From Streptomyces sp. NBC_01268 (GTDB lineage Bacteria; Actinomycetota; Actinomycetes; Streptomycetales; Streptomycetaceae): a DNA stretch of 64,000 nucleotides. Both the position numbers and the translations under genes were made by a program. Of this stretch, positions 52,227 through 59,400 are shown piece by piece (the first letter of the stretch is position 1; each line of letters starts with the position of its first letter). The stretch lies in contig NZ_CP108454.1 of the NCBI RefSeq assembly GCF_036240795.1, forward strand, positions 4,402,001 to 4,466,000, written 5' to 3'. The notes below the pieces were generated by a model. The model searched no databases. It was not told the DNA's origin and saw nothing but the letters and a program-made list of their open reading frames with translations.

Positions 52227-53240
52227 TTAGCGCAGCACGGGCGCGAATCCGCCTGGCCTGGGAATAGATCGATACACCGCGAACGGGATCAAGGAAAATC
52301 CGGGGTGCTGGGGAAGGTCAATAAAACCAATCCTGCCGAGGCTGCGCATCTGTGAGTTCATAACCTCCGCGAAAAGACCACGACTCATTACCCCTCCATC
52401 ACTCATGAAGTTTTGATCGGGAAGCTCCTTCTCCTCCGTCCCGTAGCTTCCAATGCTTCCCATGATTGTCAATTCCTGGGGCTCTGCACCGTAGCGGGCA
52501 AGAAGAATGTCGGCCTCGCTGTCGAGGTACTGCCGCCCCTCTTGAAGGCGCGCACTGATCAATACATCCTTCGCCGGATTCAGGTTGATGTGCAGTCCGG
52601 GAGTGAAGACTCCCCTGGAAATCTGAACGAAGGATCGTAGCGTGGTTCTATTGACTCCGTCGATAGATGGGAATTCGGGAATCAAATCCTCAAGCTCGGC
52701 CGGGGCTGCTGTGGGTGCATCCTTTGGTGCGCGAGGTTGGTTGCCCGGCCTGCTCTTTGCCTGCCCCTGCTTCCCTCTTGCTCCGGCCGAGACGGATGGT
52801 GTGTCGCCGGGAGAAAACCCCAAGCCTGCCAGCCCGGCATTCACGGAGGCGAAAGCGGAGAAGGCGGCGGCGACGTAGCGTGCATCAAAAAATGACCCTA
52901 CAGCCGTAACCCTGACTAGCGAACCAGGTGGCAGGGATTTCTTAATCTCGCCAGAATTCCACTTCTCGATGTCGGAAACTTCCAGTGAAATATCGCTTAG
53001 GATACCTTCCGACTCCAAGGCGTCTTCAAGCATAGGGAACAGCGCGTCCCCCAGAGACTTGTTCGTGTACTCCTCACCGGAGGAGCCCTGGAAGTGTTGA
53101 GCGGCCACGCGGGGGCCGACGGTAGTCCTCTTCTCCGTGCGCTCAGTCAGTCGAGATTCTTCTGCGACTCCGCCGTCGAGTTGGGCGAGCATTGCGCGCA
53201 CTTTGTCGGTGTCGACATAGAGGAATTCTCGCAGAATCAC
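52227..53240 (-). CDS. DUF6414-like protein encoded by the island
   Basis: A 337-residue protein. GTG 53240 is chosen because GGAGG lies 5 nt upstream and it gives MILREFLYVDTDKVRAMLAQ, which matches the start of DUF6414 proteins as I recall them; a TTG at 53252 would add four residues. The middle (about 140-190) is a Gly/Pro/Lys-rich linker, with alpha/beta segments on both sides. Codon use is unlike the neighbours, with AGA, CTA, GTA, TTT and ATT codons and a visibly lower GC content. Such proteins are often found on mobile DNA, and their function is unknown. The HTH gene is divergent. Confidence 0.68.
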   Translation of the reverse strand: MILREFLYVDTDKVRAMLAQLDGGVAEESRLTERTEKRTTVGPRVAAQHFQGSSGEEYTNKSLGDALFPMLEDALESEGILSDISLEVSDIEKWNSGEIKKSLPPGSLVRVTAVGSFFDARYVAAAFSAFASVNAGLAGLGFSPGDTPSVSAGARGKQGQAKSRPGNQPRAPKDAPTAAPAELEDLIPEFPSIDGVNRTTLRSFVQISRGVFTPGLHINLNPAKDVLISARLQEGRQYLDSEADILLARYGAEPQELTIMGSIGSYGTEEKELPDQNFMSDGGVMSRGLFAEVMNSQMRSLGRIGFIDLPQHPGFSLIPFAVYRSIPRPGGFAPVLR

Positions 53241-53699
53241 AGGGGCCTCCAACTCGGTGAGTGGGGCCGGGGTATGCGCCGAACCGCGCCCGTGTATGCC
53301 GTTTCAGAGGGTCGTGACAGTGCCGGGATGCTGCGGATCTGCGGGAAACGCGCCGCGGTTGCGCGAGGCACCGATCCACCAGCCCGGCTTTGATGCCGTG
53401 GTCCGTTCACTGCGCGACCCCGGAGGAGGCATCTCCCACGGGGTGTCGCGCCCGGCCGGAGTCGGTTGTCGACGCCGGCCCAAGCCAGCGTGCTCGCCCG
53501 GCGCCTCAGCCTCATCCAGAGTCAACGCCTGTCCGCGACGTCCCCGTACACACCTGCCGGCCAGCGTGCGGACGAGGCACCATCTCGTTCGCATCGGTGC
53601 AGCAGGGAGCGAGGTCGATCACAGACGTGTTGCCAGCCATCCTCTTAGATCTGGGGATTGCGGTTGGCTGAATCTGCTACGGACCTACCCGAAGGCAAC
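53241..53699. other. divergent spacer between DUF6414-like and HTH genes
   Basis: I find no protein-like frame. GGAGG at 53246-53250 (minus strand) belongs to the DUF6414-like gene. The right end becomes A/T-richer towards the HTH promoter. No clear operator dyad is seen. Confidence 0.4.
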
Positions 53700-53712
53700 T
53701 AAAATCCTCCCC

Positions 53713-54255
53713 ATGTCTCGCGACAGACGATCGACACCGGAACGATATACCTGGTTGCCACACAAGGCCGTACGCGCATGCCAGCGCCTCTCAAAGAGAC
53801 ACTCCGAACTGTTCCAAGGGGCGCATCATTTTGCGATCGACGTCGCCGCTTTCCTCGCCATCATGGCATTTCCGGCGCGAGGCACGCGGAGAAGCCGCCA
53901 AGACATTCTCGATGGATTGACTCTCGTAACGGAGATGAAAGTCCTTACAGAGGCCGCGGAGGAACGGCTGTTACGCGAGGCGCGACGTCGTGGAATTACC
54001 TTCCAGGAAATCGCCGAGGCTATGGCAATGCGAAGCAGGCAGGCTGCTGAGCAGCGATTCATTCGATTGGTCGGGGGGAGTGGGCCGGCGGAACAAGCCC
54101 AGATGAATCGTCGCCGACGAGAACGATTTGGGTATGAGATTGACGCTCAGGGCAGACATGAAGATCACATGTGGAACTTGGGGGCGGAATTTCGGTCCCT
54201 AGCCCTTGAGTCTCTCCTGCCGGATGAGATCGCGACAGAGGAGGAGCGTCCCTGA
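53713..54255 (+). CDS. HTH protein encoded by the island, with a TTA codon
   Basis: A 180-residue protein starting MSRDRRSTPERY. A helical region contains EERLLREARRRGITFQEIAEAMAM followed by RSRQAAEQRFIRL, a helix-turn-helix of a type seen in short streptomycete proteins (IAEALGLRSRQAAEQRY-like). TAAAAT at 53700-53705 ends 7 nt before ATG 53713, a leaderless arrangement with an unusually A-rich -10. Codon 87 is TTA (53971-53973), which would make translation depend on the bldA tRNA. Base composition is lower in GC than flanking genes. A role in regulating the divergent gene is inference. Confidence 0.68.
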   Translation: MSRDRRSTPERYTWLPHKAVRACQRLSKRHSELFQGAHHFAIDVAAFLAIMAFPARGTRRSRQDILDGLTLVTEMKVLTEAAEERLLREARRRGITFQEIAEAMAMRSRQAAEQRFIRLVGGSGPAEQAQMNRRRRERFGYEIDAQGRHEDHMWNLGAEFRSLALESLLPDEIATEEERP

Positions 54256-54847
54256 GCTGCCCAGCTCCCATGCCGACCTGATGAAACACGAAAAGCGCTC
54301 CGGCTATCGCCGTCATCTGTTCGGGCGATGCGAATTTAGAGCATGCCACAAGGAACGCTGCTTGGGCCGCAATCCGCACACTCCCGGCCCGCCCGAGACG
54401 TTTTGCCCATTCTTGAACATTCCTGCACACCAGCACATTTCCCCGCTTCGGCGACGATTTAAGTTCCCGTGCAGAAAGAATGCCACTCAACAGAGTGGTC
54501 GACCTCGGTCGAAAAATGGTTATCCTGTGCCATACCAACCCATCGCCGCGAAGACATGCAGGTGGCGGCCGCAGTGATCTCAGCGAGAACCGCCCTAACC
54601 GTCAACGAATGATTGACTGCGTCGATGCAGCTGGACCGTGCCGCGGAGGCCAGGGGGCCTGGTGATATCGGAGTCTCCCAAGCAGCTTCCTCAGGACCTG
54701 TGGGCTGTGCCATGTCTGGCTGTGCACCCCTGCCGTGCTTGTATCTGCCTTCAGTCGCAGGTTCGTAGGTCGCGGCCCATTCGCGGACGGGAAAGAGTGC
54801 CGAAGGTGTCAGTGCGCTTCCGACCTGCTGAAACGGGCGCCGTGCAC

Positions 54848-54864
54848 AGGGCCTCCGGAGCCGT
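54848..54864 (+). other. possible tRNA-Arg(CCG) anticodon-arm remnant
   Basis: AGGGC, loop CTCCGGA (anticodon CCG) and GCCGT make a five-base-pair stem with one mismatch, close to the anticodon arm of streptomycete tRNA-Arg(CCG) as I remember it. No acceptor, D- or T-arm is present. Confidence 0.3.
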
Positions 54865-54871
54865 GTGCGGA

Positions 54872-54901
54872 GAAGCCCCCGGGCGTTGACCCGGGGGCTT
54901 C
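54872..54901. terminator. perfect 12-bp stem-loop inside the island
   Basis: GAAGCCCCCGGG at 54872-54883 pairs exactly with 54890-54901 around a 6-nt loop. No intact gene ends next to it, so it may be left from a lost tRNA or coding gene. Confidence 0.6.
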
Positions 54902-55106
54902 GTGTCGTTTGGGGCGTGGCTGCTATCCGAAGGCCGCCGCCGGAAGGTGTGGACCCTCTTCCTCTGTGGGGGGTCGGAGGGATCGGGCATCGGCAAGCGA
55001 TGACCAGGTCAGAGGTCATCAGCTGGATAGTGCCCCAGGGCGGCTCAAGAACCAGGGGAAGAAGTAGCCTGCCGAAGCTGTCCGTGCCGGCGTCTATAGT
55101 CCGGGC

Positions 55107-55787
55107 ATGTTTCCGCAGCCAGTTGAGGGGGCCGTGGGCCCCTACGACGCGGGGTATTTCCCTCGCGTGGAGATGCGCATGCATCCGGCCGACGAGGCCA
55201 TCACCGAGGCCGTCGCCAAGCTGGGCGGTGCCCCCCTGTGGCTGGAGGAGCCCTGCTGGCCTCTGAACCCCCGCACAGGTGAGCCGCTCGACTTCATCGG
55301 GCAGATTCCGGTCCCCGTCGAGCCCGGCGACGAGCTCCGCATGGCGTATCTGTTTCTGTCGTACGAGGACTACGAGACCGGTGGCATGGATCCTGAGGAC
55401 GGAGAGTCCGTGCTGCTCATCCAGCCCGGCGGGCGGATACCCGGATTCGCCACCATCGGGCCGGTCGGGACCAGGGGACGTTCACTCTTCGAGTTCGACG
55501 CCGAAGACGAGCAGGTGCCGGTGGAGTTCCGGATCGAGATGCGGTCGGTCTCCGAGGAGCAGGAGCGGTACCTGGAGAGGAACGGGTGCTTCGATGTGGA
55601 CAACTACATCGGAGGGCGAGCGAACTACCGGATGTGGGCCGGCGTCGAGGCGCCGTGGCGGTTCTTCTTCGCCTTGGCCTGTACCGGCGACACAGGGCCG
55701 TACTTCCTCAACTTCGGTCACGGCGCCGGGTATGCCTACCTCAGTCCTGACGGTCTGGAAGGGCGCTTTGGCTGGGACGCGGCCTAG
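55107..55787 (+). CDS. YwqG/DUF1963-like protein
   Basis: A 226-residue acidic protein. KLGGAPLWLEEPCWPLNPRTG and DFIGQIPVPVE near residues 35-72 and the following YLFLSYEDYETGG match the DUF1963/YwqG pattern (GGxPxWxQ, then I/L-x-Q-I). TATAGT at 55095-55100 ends 6 nt before ATG 55107, a leaderless arrangement. Its GC content is closer to the core genome than that of the other island genes. YwqG proteins have no established function; they often occur near toxins and in mobile regions. Confidence 0.72.
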   Translation: MFPQPVEGAVGPYDAGYFPRVEMRMHPADEAITEAVAKLGGAPLWLEEPCWPLNPRTGEPLDFIGQIPVPVEPGDELRMAYLFLSYEDYETGGMDPEDGESVLLIQPGGRIPGFATIGPVGTRGRSLFEFDAEDEQVPVEFRIEMRSVSEEQERYLERNGCFDVDNYIGGRANYRMWAGVEAPWRFFFALACTGDTGPYFLNFGHGAGYAYLSPDGLEGRFGWDAA

Positions 55788-55843
55788 TGCCGGCGGTGGC
55801 GCATCAGGGCGGGGCGCACTGACGCTCGACGGCAGTCCGCGAC

Positions 55844-55864
55844 CGTGCCACATTCGTGCCAGAT
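55844..55864 (+). repeat. right integrase-arm-like motif
   Basis: CCGTGCCAC-N3-CGTGCCAGA, identical to the left motif outside the three spacer bases, with GTGCCA at 55845 and 55856 (11-bp spacing) and the same orientation. Confidence 0.6.
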
Positions 55865-55961
55865 CGAGCGGGGAGCCACGGGGAACGAGGGGCGTTGACG
55901 GGTCCTGGGCCGTTGATAAGCTCCTCGATCATCAGCGCGTGTCAGGTGCATTGCCACCCTC

Positions 55962-56032
55962 CCGCTCTTGTAAAGCGGGGGTCGTCGGTTCGAACCCGAC
56001 AGGGGGCTCGTCGGCAGAGGGCCGGCCCGGGG
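55962..56032 (+). repeat. right attachment-site copy (71-bp direct repeat with tRNA-Thr 3' half)
   Basis: Identical to 51432-51502. It contains the anticodon, variable, T and 3' acceptor segments of tRNA-Thr but no 5' half, so it is not a functional tRNA. The downstream similarity extends with one substitution and one insertion to about 56064. Confidence 0.9.
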
Positions 56033-56084
56033 GTGTCTCCCCGGGCCGGCTCTTTCGCGTGGTCACATCTTGGGGAGGGGCGTC

Positions 56085-56351
56085 ATGGCTGTGGGGATCG
56101 TGTTGCTGGTGTTGGGGGTCGGTGCCGTGGGCTGGGGGGCCATGTTCCTCTTCAACCTGCGTGGTGCGGCGGACAAGGCGACGGCTCGTCGCAACGCCGT
56201 GCGTGCGGTGACCGCGGCGCGGGTCATGGACCTGAGCCTCACGGAGCCGTCCCGGTTCGGTGCCTGGTTCTTCCGGCTCCTGGGCGGCATCGCGCTGCCC
56301 GGGGGGCTGTTCCTCGGTTTCATCGGGCTGGCGTTGACGCTCTCGGAGTGA
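56085..56351 (+). CDS. small two-helix membrane protein
   Basis: An 88-residue protein with an N-terminal helix (VGIVLLVLGVGAVGWGAMFL), a basic loop (RGAADKATARRNAVRA) and a second helix (LGGIALPGGLFLGFIGLAL). ATG 56085 follows GGGGAGGGG; an in-frame GTG or ATG at 56070 is less well placed. It lies just outside the right attachment repeat, so before the insertion it was next to tRNA-Thr. Function unknown. Confidence 0.72.
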   Translation: MAVGIVLLVLGVGAVGWGAMFLFNLRGAADKATARRNAVRAVTAARVMDLSLTEPSRFGAWFFRLLGGIALPGGLFLGFIGLALTLSE

Positions 56352-56366
56352 GCGGGGTCCGGGGGA

Positions 56367-56396
56367 GGCCGGTCGGGGAGGGCCCCGGCCGGCCTT
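56367..56396. terminator. 13-bp stem-loop between the small membrane protein and the NRPS gene
   Basis: AGGCCGGTCGGGG at 56367-56379 pairs with 56384-56396 with a single G-U and a 4-nt loop. It separates two convergent genes. Confidence 0.65.
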
Positions 56397-56403
56397 CGGC
56401 GTG

Positions 56404-59400
56404 TCAGGGCTGGGTGTCCAGGTCCGATTCGATGCGGGTGACCAGGTCCGTGAGGGTGGCCGCGAAGAGGTCCATGACGGTGAGGGGGACGCCGAAGCGG
56501 GACTTCAGGCGGGCTGCGGTCTTCATGGCCAGGAGGGAGTCGCCGCCCAGGTCGAAGAAGTTCTCGTCCAGGTCCGGGGCGTCGATGCCCAGGAGGGTGG
56601 CCACCACTTCCGATACCTCCGCAGCGACCTGGGAGGCGTGGTCGTGGAGCTGGGGGGTGTGCGCGGGGGGCGTGGGGAGGGCGGGTTTGTCGATCTTGCC
56701 GCTGGGGGTGCGGGGGAGGGCCGGAAGGGGGGCCCAGCGGGTGGGGATCAGGTGGGCGGGGAGGTGGGTGGCCAGGGACGCGCGGAGCGCCGTGGTGTTC
56801 GCGTGGGACGGGGTGACGTAGGCCGTCAGGAGGTCGTCGCGGACGACCACCACCGCCTCGTCGACCTCGGGGTGCGCCACGATCGCCGCCTCCACCTCGT
56901 GCGGTTCGATCCGGTAGCCGCGGACCTTCAGCTGGTCGTCCGAGCGGCCCGCGTACTCCAGGATGCCGTCGGCGCGGAAGCGCGCCACGTCGCCGGTGCG
57001 GTACATGCGGGCGCCCGGCTCGGACGCGTACGGGTCGGGGAGGAAGCGTTCCGCCGTCTGCCGGGGGGCGGCGCGGTAGCCGCGGGTCACCTGGGTGCCG
57101 CCGATCCACAGGTCGCCGAACACGCCGACCGGGACCGGGCGCAGGGTCGCGTCCAGGACGCGGGCGGTCGTGTTCGCCACGGGGACGCCGACGGGGATCA
57201 CCTCGTCGGGGACGTCGCCGGCCCGGATCGCGTGCCAGGTGCAGCCGACGGTCGTCTCCGTCGGGCCGTACTCGTTGATGACGCGTGTCGACGGGGCGTG
57301 GGTCTTCCACGGGGTGAGCATGTGGCCGTGGAGTTGTTCGCCGCCGATGACCAGGTGGTCCGCCGCCGTGGCGAACTCCCGCGGGGTCAGGGCCTGGTCG
57401 AGGAGCGCCAGGTGGGACGGGGTCAGTTTCAGGAGGCCGAAGCCGCCCCGGGCCGCGGACGCCACCAGGTTCTCCGCGCTGCGTTCCTTCGCCCCGCACG
57501 TCACCGGTTCGCCCGCCGCCCACACCGGGAACACCGAGGTCACCGGCAGGTCGAACGCCATCGACGAGTACAGCGGTGCGCCCGCGCCGCGTGTCGAGCG
57601 GTAGGCGTCCCGCGCCCACGTCACGTAGTTGACGATGTTGCGGTGCTCCACCTGCACGCCCTTCGGCAGGCCCGTCGAGCCCGAGGTGAAGATGACGTAG
57701 GCGAGGGTCGTGGGGGGCAGGTTCAACTGGAGGTTGGTCGCGGGGAGTTCGTGCATGCCGTCCGGGGTCGGTGACAGCGTGGGGGTGTCCGGGAGCGGGT
57801 GCTCCGACACCGCCAGGTGGGCCCCCGCCGCCTTCAGGAGTGCCGCGTGGCGGGGGGCCGGGTCCGCGGGGTCCAGGGGGAGGTAGGCCGCGCCCGCCTT
57901 GAGGATCGCCAGGAGGGTGGTCAGCAGGGGCGGGCCGCTGCGGAGGGCCACGCCGACCACGTCCTCCGGGCGGACGCCCCGGGCGATCAGGTGCCGGGCC
58001 AGGCGGTTCGCGTCGGCGTTGAGCTCGGCGAAGGTGAGGGTGCGGCCGTCCGCGTCGACCACCGCCGGCGCGTTCGGACGGGTGCGGGCCACCCGCTCGA
58101 TCAGCTCGTGCAGCAGCGTGGCCTCGGGGGGTGCGGTCGGGCCCGTCGCGTAGGACGCCAGGGCCGTCCGCTCCGGGGCGGGGAGCAGGTCCAGGGCGGC
58201 CAGCGGGGTGTGCGGGGCAGTCGTCGCCGCCGTGAGGAGGGTGCGGAAGCGGGCGGTGAGGCGGTCCGCCGTCGCCCGGTCGTACAGCGCCGTCGCGTAC
58301 TCCAGCTCGCCCGTCACCGTCCCGTCCGGCCGGCGGACCAGGTCCAGGGTCAGGTCGAACTTCGCGGTGCGGCGCGGTACGGGGAGGGGTTCGGCCGTCG
58401 TGCCCGCGACCCGGAACGGCGTGCGGGGGGCCGGGGTGTAGGTGAAGGAGGTGTCGAAGAGGGGGTTCTCCGTGAGGGAGCGGTCCGGGGACAGCCGGTC
58501 CACCACCCGGTCGAACGGCACGTCCTGGTGGTCCACCGCGTCGAGGACGGCCGCCCTCGTCCGGGACAGGAACTCGGTGAAGGGCGGGTTGCCCGTCGTG
58601 CGCGTGCGGATGGGGAGCTGGTTGGCGAAGTAGCCGATCGTGTCGGCCAGGGCGGGGGTCGGGCGGGCCGCCGCCGGCGTGCCCACGACGACGTCGGCGC
58701 CGGGGGCGTGGCGGGACAACAGGGCCTGGAACGCCGCCAGGTAGACCGTGAAGGGGGTCGTGCCCCGGTCCGAGCCCAGTTCCTCCACGCGGGTCACCAG
58801 GTCGGCGGGCAGGGTGAACGCGATCGCGTCGCCGTCGGCGGTCCGGGTCTTCGGGCGGGGGCGGTCCGTGGGGAGGCGGGAGCGGTCCAGACCGGTCAGG
58901 GTCCGCTGCCAGTGGTCCAGCTGGGCCTCGCCCTCGGGGGAGGCCAGCCACGTCTGCTGCCACGACGCGAACGCGCGGTAGGGGGTGGGGAGTCCGGCCG
59001 CGAGGCGGGGAGCCGACAGCTCTGCGGCCAGGATGTCCAGGGACAGGCCGTCGCAGGCCATGTGGTGGATCGACACCACCAGGGCGTGGTCGTCCTCGGC
59101 CAGGCGGACGAGCTGCGCGCGGAAGGGGAGCTCCTCCGCCAGGTCGAACGGGCGCTTCGGCTCCGCCGCCAGCAGTGCCGCGAGCGCCTCGGGGGAGTCG
59201 GCCGCGGAGAGGGTGAACGGGGCGTCCGGGACCGGGTCCAGGACCGGGGCGGGTGCGCCGTCGACCACGGGGAAGCGGGTCCGCAGGGGCTCGTGGCGGT
59301 CGAGGACGGCGCGCAGGCGGTCCCGCAGCGCCTCCACGTCGAGCGGGCCGCGCAGCCGGACCGCCCACGGTTCCACGTACGCGTCCTGCTCGGGCGCCAG

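Larger units (their letters stand above)
54256..55094. other. non-coding island DNA between HTH and YwqG-like genes
   Basis: Open frames on both strands lack protein-like composition, start sites or family motifs. The stretch 54256-54620 is relatively A/T-rich and looks foreign. It includes a strong hairpin (54872-54901) and a possible tRNA fragment (54848-54864), which suggests scrambled or decayed sequence. Confidence 0.4.
51432..56032. mobile_element. tRNA-Thr-associated genomic island flanked by 71-bp direct repeats (no integrase gene)
   Basis: The 3' half of tRNA-Thr plus the following terminator region (51432-51502) recurs exactly at 55962-56032. Unique DNA between the copies is about 4.46 kb and holds three supported genes (DUF6414-like, HTH, YwqG-like), long non-coding stretches with visibly lower GC and rare codons, and integrase-arm-like repeats just inside each end. 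No integrase, excisionase, replication or transfer gene is recognisable. The layout fits a decayed integrative element or one moved in trans. Confidence 0.82.

Noticed and set aside
54059..54538. 159-codon minus-strand frame with a plausible helical stretch
   Set aside because: Overlaps the supported HTH gene, has no ribosome-binding site or leaderless -10, and I recognise no family.
54459..55184. 241-codon minus-strand frame inside the island
   Set aside because: Irregular composition, crosses the terminator hairpin at 54872-54901 and the start of the YwqG-like gene.
51432..56032. Integrase, excisionase or replication gene within the island
   Set aside because: No reading frame shows the tyrosine-recombinase R-H-R-Y pattern, serine-recombinase motifs or Rep motifs.
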